Of a DNA stretch of 34,948 nt, positions 22,824 through 30,562 are shown piece after piece. Under the pieces are notes generated by a model. It had not been told where the DNA came from and made no database searches. It saw only the letters and a program-made list of their open reading frames with translations. The stretch spans positions 1 through 34,948 of the forward strand of contig JABCYV010000021.1 in NCBI GenBank assembly GCA_013290025.1. Direction: 5' to 3'. Source of the stretch: Acidobacteriota bacterium. GTDB taxonomy: Bacteria > Acidobacteriota > Terriglobia > Terriglobales > Acidobacteriaceae. The translations under genes and the position numbers were made by a program. Within the stretch, counting starts at the first letter, position 1; each line of letters opens with the position of its first letter.

Positions 22824-22832
22824 AGTTTTCCT

Positions 22833-23888
22833 TCAGGGCTTAAAGACTTCCGCGAATGGGAGATTGGTTACTTTGACTTTGGCGTTTCCTGCCTCGACCT
22901 GCTGTCCCGGGGTCGCAACCTCCCGGCGGATGTAGCCGAGCGCAACCGGAACTTGAGTCGCTGAGGGCAGGGAAGCGGCGCTGGTAACTTCGCCAACCTC
23001 CTTGCCTTCGATTTGGAGTTTGGAACCCACTGCCGGCAATGGACCTTGAACGACGAAGCCGGCAAATTTGCGACGGACGTTGCCGCGTGAGCGAATGCGT
23101 TCGACGATCTCCTGCCCGATGTAGCAACCCTTAGTGAAGTTGAGCGCCCGCGCTTGTTCGGTTTCCTGTGGCAAGTCGCGCTCGCGGATATCCTGTCCAT
23201 AACGCGGAATGCCAGAGGCGATGCGTAGCAAGTCGAGCGCAGTGGCGCCGACTGGCACAGCCCCGGATTTCATCAGGGCTTCAGTTAAAGAAACCACAGT
23301 TTCGGGTGTGATCCACAGCTCGAATGACGGTAAGCTCGCGTTGTCGCCACGAACGAGCGTCAGGGAAATCTCTCGCCAGTTCAAATTGACGAACTGCAGT
23401 GGCTGCAATTCCGGAGGGTCAATCCCGGCCGCGCGCAGGATCTCCGCGGCATTCGGTCCAGCAATTCCGACTGCGGTCAGCTGGTCGCTGATGTTCGCGA
23501 CCTCTACATCGTCCATGATGATGTATTTATCGAAGACAGCGAGGACTTTCTCGAGCTCGGTTTGGTCGGTGTCGACCAGTAGCGATTCACCACGATTGTA
23601 GGCATAAAGGTCGGCCAGAATGTGTCCCTGGGGATTGAGCAGGAAAGCATAGACCCCGCTGCCTACGGCGAGGTCGCGAACATTGTTCGTGACCATGCCA
23701 TTGAGCCAGCGCAGGCGGTCACTGCCGTTAACTCTAATTTTTGCCCGCTGGCCGAGGTCATAGACCCCGCTGCCGGAGATCAGGGCGCGAAATTCGGCGT
23801 GGACGTCTCCGAAATCAGGGGCCGCCAGGCCGCGATGATTGTCCTTTTGGGCTAATGCTACCTTATCTTGCACAGTGCTGGAGGTCAT
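22833..23888 (-). CDS. ygfZ: Folate-binding YgfZ/GcvT-like protein
   Basis: A 351-aa tetrahydrofolate-binding protein that helps build or repair certain iron-sulfur enzymes. The YgfZ signature KGCYIGQE is present in ALNFTKGCYIGQEIVERI, with the conserved Cys. The N-terminal GcvT-like part shows VYDLGQRAKIRVNGSDRLRWLNGMVTNNV and AFLLNPQGHILADLYAY; the C-terminal beta barrel follows (GYIRREVATPGQQVEAG). Start ATG 23888 (MTSSTVQDKV) is chosen over the frame opening at 23990, which has no family similarity. It heads the operon with DUF1844 and the PhnP-like gene. Confidence 0.93.
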   Translation of the reverse strand: MTSSTVQDKVALAQKDNHRGLAAPDFGDVHAEFRALISGSGVYDLGQRAKIRVNGSDRLRWLNGMVTNNVRDLAVGSGVYAFLLNPQGHILADLYAYNRGESLLVDTDQTELEKVLAVFDKYIIMDDVEVANISDQLTAVGIAGPNAAEILRAAGIDPPELQPLQFVNLNWREISLTLVRGDNASLPSFELWITPETVVSLTEALMKSGAVPVGATALDLLRIASGIPRYGQDIRERDLPQETEQARALNFTKGCYIGQEIVERIRSRGNVRRKFAGFVVQGPLPAVGSKLQIEGKEVGEVTSAASLPSATQVPVALGYIRREVATPGQQVEAGNAKVKVTNLPFAEVFKP

Positions 23889-24135
23889 CTTCAACCCCTG
23901 ATTATACAGGGTGCCGGGAGGGTTCGTTTTGTCCCAGCCCTGCAGTGGGGCCCGTCTGTTCGAGCAGCATTTAGGCTCTACCGGGCTCAAAACGACGTCA
24001 GAATCGCACCTGATCTGTGTCGAGTCATACCTGAGGCGGCACCACTTGAACGAAATCCAACATTGGAATCAGATGAGGACGTGGGGCAATGCTATTATCC
24101 ACGCCGAAGTCCTTGCCTTAAAGGGGCCGGAATCA

Positions 24136-24630
24136 ATGATGAAGACCCTTCGCACATTGGTTGTCCTGCTGATGGCGCTTGCTTCGGCCACGGCTTTCGT
24201 TCAGTCTGACGCCCAGAAACTACTGGAGAAATTCAAGTCGATGGTGGGTACGTGGGAAGGCAAAAACACGCAGGACGACGCGGTGGTGGACACTTATCGC
24301 TTGGCCGCCGGTGGAACGGCGGTGATGAGCGAAAACAAGATGGGATCGGAGGATATGCTCAGCTTGTTTTACGTGGACGGAGATCATCTGCTGATGACCC
24401 ATTTTTGCCCGTCCGGCAGCCAGCCACGCATGCGTGCGACCATCTCGCCCGATCTGAAAACTGTTTCCTTCGATTTCTTTGACGCCACCAATCTCCCCGA
24501 CTCACAAAAGGGACACATGAGCCGAGCAGTCTACTTCTTTCCGGATGCGGACCACTACAGCGAGGAGTGGACCTGGATGCAGGACGGGAAGGGTACAACC
24601 TTCCACTTCGAGATGCAACGCAAGAAGTAG
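24136..24630 (+). CDS. Exported hypothetical protein, lipocalin-like
   Basis: A 164-aa protein with a signal peptide (MMKTLRTLVVLLMALASATAFVQS). AAGGGG at 24121-24126 supports the ATG at 24136; the open frame from 23911 is not needed. The mature part reads as a short beta-rich domain: KSMVGTWEGKNTQ, DTYRLAAGGTAVMSE, LSLFYVDGDHLLMTHFC, and TVSFDFFDATN. A GTW-x-GK opening with alternating strands is common in lipocalin-like bacterial domains. The single Cys lies in HFCPSGSQ. I cannot assign a ligand or function. It stands alone, divergent from ygfZ. Confidence 0.82.
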   Translation: MMKTLRTLVVLLMALASATAFVQSDAQKLLEKFKSMVGTWEGKNTQDDAVVDTYRLAAGGTAVMSENKMGSEDMLSLFYVDGDHLLMTHFCPSGSQPRMRATISPDLKTVSFDFFDATNLPDSQKGHMSRAVYFFPDADHYSEEWTWMQDGKGTTFHFEMQRKK

Positions 24631-24684
24631 CCGGACCCGCCAGAAAAAGACCACCCCACCGCTCGTGTGGTACCTTTTCCACCC

Positions 24685-25758
24685 GTGAGCCCCAAAAAAC
24701 GCATTGCCATCATTCCTGGCGACGGCATCGGACGTGAAGTCATCCCCGAGGCGGTCAAGGTCATCACGGCCTCAGGCGCAGCGGTCGAACTTACTCACTT
24801 TGATTGGAGCGCAGAACGCTTCCTCGCCGACCGTGTCACAGTCCCTCCCGACGGATTCGCCATGCTGGGCCGCGAATTCGACGCAATCATGGTCGGAGCT
24901 TTCGGTGATCCACGCGTCCCGTCGAACATTCACGCGAAAGAGATCCTGCTCGGCATGCGCTTCAAGATGGACCTGTACGCCAATGTGCGTCCAGTTCGCC
25001 TGCTGGATTCAGGATTGTGTCCGCTGAAGGGGATTGAACCCAAAGACATCGACTTCGTCGTCATTCGGGAAAACACTGAAGGCGTGTATGTAGATGCAGG
25101 TGGTTTCTTTAAGCAGGGAACAGGCGATGAGGTGGCGATCCAGGAGGATATCAATACCCGCAAAGGTGTGGAGCGCGTGGTCCGATATGCCTTTGAATAC
25201 TGCGAACGCCACCAGAAGCAGGATGGAAGTCCGCGCAAACGAGTGTTGATGTGCGACAAGTCCAACGCAATGACCTATGTCGGGGGCTTGTGGCAGCGTG
25301 TCTTCAAGGAGGTGAGCCGGGAGTATCCGCAGATCACGGCCGAGCACATGTACGTAGACGCGCTTTGCATGCAAATGGTCCGCGACCCGCGACAGTTCGA
25401 TGTCATTGTCACGAACAATATGTTTGGCGACATCATTACCGACCTCGCCGCGGGCCTGCAGGGTGGTCTTGGCATGGCTGCGAGCGGGAACATTCATCCG
25501 GGGAAAACGTCGATGTTCGAGCCGGTGCACGGATCGGCGCCGCCGATTGCCGGGAAGAATATCGCGAATCCCTTTGGCGCGATTCTGACGGCAGCAATGA
25601 TGCTGGCGCATCTGGGCATGGCGACCGAGGCGGCAAAGATTGAAGCCGCGGTGCTGGAAGCAGTGCGGCAAAAGAAGACGACGCAAGATATCGGTGGCGA
25701 GTTAGGGACAGGGGAGGCGGGGGAGTGGGTGGCGGGGAGAGTGGGCCGCAGCGGCTAA
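24685..25758 (+). CDS. Isocitrate/isopropylmalate dehydrogenase family protein
   Basis: A 357-aa NAD(P)-dependent decarboxylating dehydrogenase of the beta-decarboxylase family. Motifs: [13 protein letters not shown] (N-terminus), [11 protein letters not shown] (substrate arginines), [21 protein letters not shown], the metal-binding [20 protein letters not shown], and [18 protein letters not shown]. These fit isopropylmalate dehydrogenase or a close paralogue (tartrate, homoisocitrate); no leuC or leuD is adjacent, so leuB is not certain. The start is unsettled: GTG at 24685 ([12 protein letters not shown]) fits the family, GTG at 24667 is an alternative, and neither has a clear ribosome site. 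The last codons run through a G-rich tract and the TAA lies within a REP hairpin. Confidence 0.9.
   Translation: MSPKKRIAIIPGDGIGREVIPEAVKVITASGAAVELTHFDWSAERFLADRVTVPPDGFAMLGREFDAIMVGAFGDPRVPSNIHAKEILLGMRFKMDLYANVRPVRLLDSGLCPLKGIEPKDIDFVVIRENTEGVYVDAGGFFKQGTGDEVAIQEDINTRKGVERVVRYAFEYCERHQKQDGSPRKRVLMCDKSNAMTYVGGLWQRVFKEVSREYPQITAEHMYVDALCMQMVRDPRQFDVIVTNNMFGDIITDLAAGLQGGLGMAASGNIHPGKTSMFEPVHGSAPPIAGKNIANPFGAILTAAMMLAHLGMATEAAKIEAAVLEAVRQKKTTQDIGGELGTGEAGEWVAGRVGRSG
25705..25745 (+). other. Putative G-quadruplex tract at the 3' end of the dehydrogenase gene
   Basis: Six runs of three or more G (25705-07, 25711-14, 25719-23, 25727-29, 25734-37, 25743-45) are separated by loops of 3-5 bases on the coding strand. 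This exceeds the usual four-run G-quadruplex pattern. It encodes a Gly/Glu/Val-rich C-terminal tail that looks unlike the enzyme core and borders the REP composite that begins at 25751. Confidence 0.7.
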
Positions 25759-25810
25759 AGCCGCGTTATTTTACGCTTTTTCGCACGGCTGAAGCCGTGC
25801 GCTTCCACGG
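25751..25810 (+). repeat. REP composite (mini-hairpin + REP), copy left of the RAYT unit
   Basis: It consists of the mini-hairpin GCGGCTAAAGCCGC (25751-25764), an 18-base T-rich spacer, the hairpin GCACGGCTGAAGCCGTGC (25783-25800) and the tail GCTTCCACGG (25801-25810). The same composite, same orientation, recurs at 26417-26478. Its mini-hairpin contains the TAA stop codon (25756-25758) of the upstream dehydrogenase gene. Confidence 0.88.
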
Positions 25811-25904
25811 TGGTGCTGGCGTCATTATTTGTGACTGATTTTTGTGGTTTGCAGCGTTGAAGGATACTTCTGGAGCTTTGGAAATAGTGTAACTGCCTGC
25901 GCCA

Positions 25905-25968
25905 CCGTGGAAGGGCACGGCTTCCAGCCGTGCCGACAGCGGCGTCAAGCGACCGGCTTTAGCCGCTG
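25905..25968 (-). repeat. REP composite, inverted copy overlapping the RAYT 3' end
   Basis: Read on the minus strand it has the mini-hairpin CAGCGGCTAAAGCCGG (25968-25953), an 18-base spacer, then GGCACGGCTGGAAGCCGTGCC and CTTCCACGG (25934-25905). It is the inverted counterpart of the copies at 25751 and 26417 and belongs to the CCTTCC subtype seen at 20873. Its mini-hairpin encodes the last residues (QRLKP) of the RAYT protein. Confidence 0.85.
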
Positions 25969-26409
25969 CGGCGCAACATCCAGCGGAAATCCGGGATGTG
26001 CGGACGAGTAAGGGTAATCGTGTGGAAACCCGACCAGTCCGGCGCGGACGGGATTCAATTGGATGTAACGCCGGTGCTTCTCGTAGTCAGGCCACTCACG
26101 GATGCGATGGTTTGTGAAGCTGCGCTCCCAGATTTCCAACCGTGATCCGGTTTCCTTCCTGAAGCGGTGGGAATATCCGCCTTTGATGAACTGCATAGCG
26201 CGTTCCAGGGCGAGTATGGGTTTGGGAGCCAGTAGCAAATGGACGTGATCGGGCATGAGGACGAATTCGTAGAGCTGAAAAATGCCGCGATCGCGATAGG
26301 CGAATAGGGTTTCTAGAAATAGGCTGGCGGCTCGCTCCGAGCGAAAAATGGGTCTGCGTTCCCAGGTCACGGTGGTGACGAAGAACGTGCGATCTCCAGG
26401 CTTGTCCAT
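25945..26409 (-). CDS. REP-associated tyrosine transposase (RAYT, Y1/HUH family)
   Basis: A 154-aa Y1 transposase that would nick and join single-stranded REP hairpins. The HUH metal motif is HVH at residues 55-57 in LMPDHVHLLLAP; the nucleophile is Tyr115 in RRYIQLNPVRAGLV. The start is taken as ATG 26409 (MDKPGDRTFFVTTVTW); the frame stays open to 26490 but those codons read through a REP hairpin and its tail. No strong ribosome site is visible. The C-terminus QRLKPVA is encoded by a REP mini-hairpin. All catalytic residues are intact. It lies between the dehydrogenase and TPR genes. Confidence 0.92.
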   Translation of the reverse strand: MDKPGDRTFFVTTVTWERRPIFRSERAASLFLETLFAYRDRGIFQLYEFVLMPDHVHLLLAPKPILALERAMQFIKGGYSHRFRKETGSRLEIWERSFTNHRIREWPDYEKHRRYIQLNPVRAGLVGFPHDYPYSSAHPGFPLDVAPQRLKPVA

Positions 26410-26416
26410 TTCCACA

Positions 26417-26478
26417 GCGGCTAAAGCCGCATTATTTTTTACGTTTTTTCGCACGGCTGAAGCCGTGCGCTTCCACGG
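26417..26478 (+). repeat. REP composite, copy at the RAYT 5' end
   Basis: Mini-hairpin GCGGCTAAAGCCGC (26417-26430), a 20-base T-rich spacer, hairpin GCACGGCTGAAGCCGTGC (26451-26468) and tail GCTTCCACGG (26469-26478). The hairpin and tail are identical to the copy at 25783-25810, and the spacer differs slightly. It starts 8 bases upstream of the RAYT start codon and would be part of its mRNA leader. Confidence 0.88.
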
Positions 26479-26495
26479 TCGCGTCAGCAACTTTT

Positions 26496-26524
26496 CACAC
26501 GGCTGAAACCCCGCGCTTCGACGG
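26496..26524 (+). repeat. Degenerate REP copy
   Basis: CACACGGCTGAAACCCCGC followed by GCTTCGACGG. It keeps the ACGGCTGAA core and most of the tail, but the right stem arm is damaged, so it no longer forms a full hairpin. It lies 17 bases beyond the intact copy. Confidence 0.65.
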
Positions 26525-26666
26525 TTGCCTTGGCAGTTAATTGTTCACTCTCCGGGTCCGTGAAGATGTGACGGCGCTCACAAGGTTGGGCCGGAGGTTC
26601 CCGGAATGGACCGCTCCGCTCAGGATGACAAGCTGTTAAGGGTTTGCCGCAAGCAGCCCCTGCGAA

Positions 26667-27152
26667 TCAATTCCACGCGGCCCTCAACCTGCGCAGGCCT
26701 GCTAGGGCAGCCATGTATCGCTTATCCAATGCGTACGCTTGAGCGTAGCACTCTTTGGCCTTTTGCCAATTCCGCTGGTGCTCGTAAACGCGGCCGAGAT
26801 TGAAGTGTGGATAGCAGCGCGCTTCGTAACGCGGGGCCGTCATTGCTTTCTGGAACCAGGGAATGGCCTCATCCCATTTTTCTTGTTGAATCAAGTAAGC
26901 CCCGATATCGTTGTAAGGATTCCCGAATTCGGGATCGACCTTGATGGCCTCAAGGCATTCCGCAATGGCGCGGTCGTAGTCTCCGAGGAAAGAGTAAGCC
27001 CAGCCGCGAAAGGTGAAGGCTTCGGCGGTGGGAAAGGCTTCGAGAGAGCGAGTGTAGAGCTCAATGGCTTGCTGGAACTCACCGGACATTTGCAGCTCGT
27101 AGGCTTTCTGGAAGCATTCAGCGGCGGTTTGACGAGGATCAGCCTCAGGCAT
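26667..27152 (-). CDS. Tetratricopeptide (TPR) repeat protein
   Basis: A 161-aa soluble helical-repeat protein with about four TPR units: AECFQKAYELQMSGEFQQAIELYTRSLEAFP, AFTFRGWAYSFLGDYDRAIAECLEAIKVDP, GNPYNDIGAYLIQQEKWDEAIPWFQKAMTAP and CYPHFNLGRVYEHQRNWQKAKECYAQAYALD. The conserved small, aromatic and Pro positions are at the right spacing. TPR units bind partner proteins; no signal peptide is seen. The start codon is only 10 bases from the start of the divergent peptidase gene. Confidence 0.92.
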   Translation of the reverse strand: MPEADPRQTAAECFQKAYELQMSGEFQQAIELYTRSLEAFPTAEAFTFRGWAYSFLGDYDRAIAECLEAIKVDPEFGNPYNDIGAYLIQQEKWDEAIPWFQKAMTAPRYEARCYPHFNLGRVYEHQRNWQKAKECYAQAYALDKRYMAALAGLRRLRAAWN

Positions 27153-27162
27153 AAAGAAACCA

Positions 27163-28647
27163 ATGATTGATCTGAAGAAATTCTATCGGAAATTACTCTC
27201 GCAGCTTTGCACAGCTTGGTTGTGCTGTGCTTTGACCGCGCTGGGGCTGGCGCAAGCGCCAGCTTCGCATCCGGAGACACCGTCAGCCTCTCAGGCGCAG
27301 AAAACTGCTGAGGGCGCCAAGCCTGCACAAGAACAGAAGATTTCGCCTCAGGAAGCCGAAGAACTGTTTCGGTCAGTAGATGAGATTCTACACTTCGCCA
27401 GCAAAGACACAGGCTTTCCGATCAAGCATGAAGTCAAAAGAAAGCTGATCGACCGCAATGAAGTGGCGGCCTACGTTGAAAAGCACACGACCGAGGACGA
27501 AGATGCGAAGCGCTTGCGCCGGTCTGAGTTGGTGCTGAAGAAGTTCGGCCTGCTGCCTCGCGACTTCGATCTGGGAACATTTCTGGTGGCGCTGCTGCGT
27601 GAGCAGGTGGCGGGCTACTACGATCCCAAGACCAAGATGGTGAATTTGTTGGACTGGGTCGATGCCGAGCAACAGAAACCGGTTCTGGCGCACGAATTGA
27701 CTCATGCACTGCAGGACCAGTCTTTTAATCTTGAGAAGTACATGAAACCGGGCGACGCAGATCTGGAAAAGAAAAAAGAAGTGACCTGGGCCGATATTGA
27801 GAAAGACGAGATCGGGACCGCCCGGCAAGCGGTCGTCGAGGGCCAGGCGATGGCGGTCCTGATCGACTACATGCTGGCGCCGATGGGCCAGTCCCTGAAG
27901 GATTCGCGTGCCGTGGTTGACGCTCTGAAGCAAGGCATGCTGGCTGGCACAGCGGACTCACCGCAGTTTCAAGACGCGCCGATTTACATGAAAGAAGCAC
28001 TGACCTTTCCCTATCGCTACGGAATTGACTTTACCGCGGACATGTTGACTCAAGGAGGCAAAGAAAAAGCCTACGCCGGACTCTTCCTGAACCCGCCCCA
28101 GACCACTCGCCAGATCATGGAACCGAAATCGTACTTAGCGGGCGAGCACGTCGAGCCAATGCGGCTGCCTGATTTCAAGCAGACGTTCAAGAATTACGAC
28201 CGGTTTGATATAGGCGCGGTCGGAGAATTCGACGTTGCCGTACTGATCGATCAGTACGCTGGGGTCGAAGCCTCGCATGCGCTCTATCCGCACTGGCGAG
28301 GCGGCTATTACTATGCTGCCTATCCGAAGGGTGATCCGTCCGCTCCTCTGGCTCTGTTGTATGTATCGCGCTGGTCGAATGCGGAGCGGTCCGCGGAGTT
28401 TGCCGCGATCTACGCCAAATACCTGCCCAAGCGATATCGCCGGTTGCACGACGCAGATGAGAAGAACTCTGCAATTAATCTGGATACATTGGAAACCTTG
28501 ACTGGCAAGCACACTTGGCTCAGCGAGGCTGGGCCGGTGGTGATTGACGTCGAGGGAGACACGGTGCTGATTACCGAGAGCCTGGATCAGCCGACATCGG
28601 ATCGTCTCGAACAAGAGGTATTCGGGACGGTAGCGGCAGGGAAGTAG
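27163..28647 (+). CDS. Exported HExxH zinc metallopeptidase of unknown specificity
   Basis: A 494-aa protein with a signal peptide (LLSQLCTAWLCCALTALGLAQA, cut near residue 31) and a Pro/Ala/Gln-rich linker to about residue 60. The zinc site is HELTH at 177-181 in KPVLAHELTHALQDQ, with a probable third ligand Glu226 in RQAVVEGQAMAVLIDYML, a gluzincin-like layout. The preceding REQVAGYYDPKTKMVNLLDW looks like the strand that lines the cleft. The C-terminal half (LYPHWRGGYYYAAYPKG, LYVSRWSNAERSAEFAAIY) has no motif I recognise. It probably acts outside the cytoplasm. It is divergent from the TPR gene by 10 bases, and its ribosome site is weak. Confidence 0.87.
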   Translation: MIDLKKFYRKLLSQLCTAWLCCALTALGLAQAPASHPETPSASQAQKTAEGAKPAQEQKISPQEAEELFRSVDEILHFASKDTGFPIKHEVKRKLIDRNEVAAYVEKHTTEDEDAKRLRRSELVLKKFGLLPRDFDLGTFLVALLREQVAGYYDPKTKMVNLLDWVDAEQQKPVLAHELTHALQDQSFNLEKYMKPGDADLEKKKEVTWADIEKDEIGTARQAVVEGQAMAVLIDYMLAPMGQSLKDSRAVVDALKQGMLAGTADSPQFQDAPIYMKEALTFPYRYGIDFTADMLTQGGKEKAYAGLFLNPPQTTRQIMEPKSYLAGEHVEPMRLPDFKQTFKNYDRFDIGAVGEFDVAVLIDQYAGVEASHALYPHWRGGYYYAAYPKGDPSAPLALLYVSRWSNAERSAEFAAIYAKYLPKRYRRLHDADEKNSAINLDTLETLTGKHTWLSEAGPVVIDVEGDTVLITESLDQPTSDRLEQEVFGTVAAGK

Positions 28648-28763
28648 CCTGGCTTCGCGCGCTGTGCGCCAGTGGCAAGACCATCGACGTCAACGAAGAC
28701 ACTCCCCTTCGTTCTGTATAATCACCAGTTTGCTATGAGAGATTGAACTGTTCAGGGGGATTC

Positions 28764-29642
28764 TTGTCGCGGGCCGAAATTGGAATCATTGGCGGCAGCG
28801 GGCTTTACTCCATGCCCGGGCTCAGCAGAATCAGGGAAGTGCGCCTGAAGACGCCGTTCGGCAAGCCTTCCGAAGCGTATGTATTAGGCACGCTCGAAGG
28901 CCGTAGGGTTGCCTTTCTGGCACGACACGGCCGCGGCCACCGGATTTTGCCCACGGAGCTAAACTTCCGCGCTAATATTCACGGTTTCAAACAACTGGGC
29001 GTGGAGCGAATCCTTTCTATTTCGGCGGTCGGGTCGCTAAAGGAAGAACACAAACCGCTGGACTTTGTGATTCCCGAGCAGTTCTTCGATCGCACCCGTC
29101 ATCGCATCGACACTTTCTTCGGGAACGGCATCGTGGCGCATATCGCCTTTGCAGATCCCATCTGCCCGGAACTCGCTCGCGTGGTCGAAACTGCGTGTAA
29201 GACAGCCGGCGTGACCGGCAAGCGGGGTGGGACGTATCTCTGCATGGAAGGCCCGCAGTTTTCTACTAGAGCCGAATCAAATGTGTATCGCAGTTGGAAC
29301 ATGGACGTGATCGGCATGACCAACCTGCAAGAGGCCAAGCTGGCCCGCGAGGCCGAAATCTGCTATGTGACGATTGCCATGGTGACCGACTATGATTGCT
29401 GGCATCCGCGCCATGATTCGGTCACGGTCGACCAGATCGTGGCCGTTTTGCTGAAGAATGCAGAGAACGCGACCCGAGTGATCCGCCAGACGGTTGCCGC
29501 CATGCCATCGGGTCGGGACTGCAAATGCGGCTCAGCGCTGGCTCATGCCATCCTCACGGATCGCGACAAGATTCCGGCAGCAACCCGTCAGAAATTGAAA
29601 CTCATTCTCGACAAGTACCTAAAGAGCAAAACCGGACAATGA
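28764..29642 (+). CDS. mtnP: S-methyl-5'-thioadenosine phosphorylase
   Basis: A 292-aa enzyme that splits methylthioadenosine with phosphate into adenine and methylthioribose-1-phosphate (methionine salvage, polyamine by-product removal). Motifs: [14 protein letters not shown], the phosphate-binding [33 protein letters not shown], and VTDYDCWH near the C-terminus, which favours MTA phosphorylase over purine nucleoside phosphorylase. The start is TTG 28764 with AGGGGGA at 28754-28760; TTG 28743 is possible, and no ATG fits. It overlaps the PfkB gene by ATGA, and heads a three-gene operon. Confidence 0.93.
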   Translation: MSRAEIGIIGGSGLYSMPGLSRIREVRLKTPFGKPSEAYVLGTLEGRRVAFLARHGRGHRILPTELNFRANIHGFKQLGVERILSISAVGSLKEEHKPLDFVIPEQFFDRTRHRIDTFFGNGIVAHIAFADPICPELARVVETACKTAGVTGKRGGTYLCMEGPQFSTRAESNVYRSWNMDVIGMTNLQEAKLAREAEICYVTIAMVTDYDCWHPRHDSVTVDQIVAVLLKNAENATRVIRQTVAAMPSGRDCKCGSALAHAILTDRDKIPAATRQKLKLILDKYLKSKTGQ

Positions 29643-30562
29643 GCATTCTTGCGGTAGGTTCGATTGCATTCGACTCCATCGCCTCGCCGTCGGGAAGGGT
29701 TGACAACGTGCTTGGCGGCTCGGCGACATATTTCTCCCTGGCGGCCAGCTATTTCACCGAGGTGCGCATGGTGGGAATTGTGGGGGAAGACTTTACTCCT
29801 CAGCATGAAGGTGTTCTGAAAAAGCGCGGAATCGATACGCGCGGCATCGAACACGCGCCGGGCAAGACGTTCCGTTGGGGCGGACAGTATTTCGACAATC
29901 TGAATGAAGCCAAAACCGATTTCACCGACCTAAACGTATTTGAACGCTTTGTGCCGCATATCCCCCGCGAGTATGCGGATACGCAGTTTCTTTTTCTAGG
30001 GAACATCCATCCCGATCTACAAAGGCAGGTGCGGCAGGAGATGGACGGTGTCCGACTGACCGGCGGCGACACCATGAATTATTGGATCCAGCGCACAAAG
30101 AGAGAGTTGACCGAGACTCTGAAGGTAATCAATGTGCTGCTGATCAACGACACCGAAGCTAAGATGCTTGCGGGAGAAAGCAGCCTGCCGCGGGCCACGC
30201 GCAAGGTCCTCGCCATGGGGCCGCAGGCACTGGTGGTAAAGCACGGTGAATATGGTGCGACGATATTTTTTCGAGAGGGCGCATTCGGAATCGGTAGTCA
30301 TCCCTTTCGCGCTCCTGCTCTGCCTATCGAGGAAGTGAAGGATCCGACGGGCGCGGGCGATTCTTTTGCCGGAGGATTCATGGGCTACATCGCTTCGCAG
30401 GAGCAACTGAATCGCGAGGTGCTCAAGCGGGCGTTGTTTTACGGAAGCGTCATGGGATCATTTGCCGTGGAGCAGTTTGGTACGGAGCGCCTGCAATCTC
30501 TGACTCGACCTGAGATTGAGGCTCGCTTTCAAATTTTTCGCGAACTCACCCACCTGGAATGA
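29639..30562 (+). CDS. PfkB family sugar/nucleoside kinase
   Basis: A 307-aa ribokinase-like kinase. ATG 29639 overlaps the mtnP stop; earlier starts lie inside mtn[33 protein letters not shown] is the N-terminal substrate region (GGSA instead of GGN), and the PfkB signature 2, [13 protein letters not shown] (235-247), carries the catalytic base Asp241 and the anion hole. [11 protein letters not shown] is the usual N-x-x-E-like segment (here D-T-E). Adenosine, ribose derivatives or methylthioribose are possible substrates given the MTA phosphorylase next door, but none is shown. It overlaps the next gene by ATGA (30559-30562). Confidence 0.9.
   Translation: MSILAVGSIAFDSIASPSGRVDNVLGGSATYFSLAASYFTEVRMVGIVGEDFTPQHEGVLKKRGIDTRGIEHAPGKTFRWGGQYFDNLNEAKTDFTDLNVFERFVPHIPREYADTQFLFLGNIHPDLQRQVRQEMDGVRLTGGDTMNYWIQRTKRELTETLKVINVLLINDTEAKMLAGESSLPRATRKVLAMGPQALVVKHGEYGATIFFREGAFGIGSHPFRAPALPIEEVKDPTGAGDSFAGGFMGYIASQEQLNREVLKRALFYGSVMGSFAVEQFGTERLQSLTRPEIEARFQIFRELTHLE

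Larger units (their letters stand above)
25905..26478 (-). mobile_element. RAYT gene bounded by inverted REP composites
   Basis: The transposase gene (25945-26409) is bracketed by REP composites in opposite orientation: a minus-strand copy at 25905-25968 and a plus-strand copy at 26417-26478. Both composites place the mini-hairpin inside and the CTTCCACGG tail outside, so the ~574-bp unit begins with CCGTGGAAG and ends with CTTCCACGG, like an element with terminal inverted repeats. Such REP-RAYT arrangements are known. Mobility of this unit is inferred. Confidence 0.7.

Noticed and set aside
25009-25686. 225-codon minus-strand frame opposite the dehydrogenase gene
   Set aside because: Antisense shadow of a conserved enzyme; the protein reads as low-complexity His/Arg-rich sequence.
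25766-25948. 60-codon minus-strand frame between the dehydrogenase and RAYT genes
   Set aside because: Both ends are REP sequence (SARLEAVPFHG and RTASAVRK are translations of REP copies), so it is not a gene.
26410-26490. N-terminal extension of the RAYT frame
   Set aside because: Those codons translate a REP hairpin and its tail; the conserved protein begins at the ATG at 26409.
20719-26524. Repeated hairpins as a CRISPR array
   Set aside because: The copies are irregularly spaced, in both orientations, intergenic and have hairpin-plus-tail REP structure; no spacers or cas genes.
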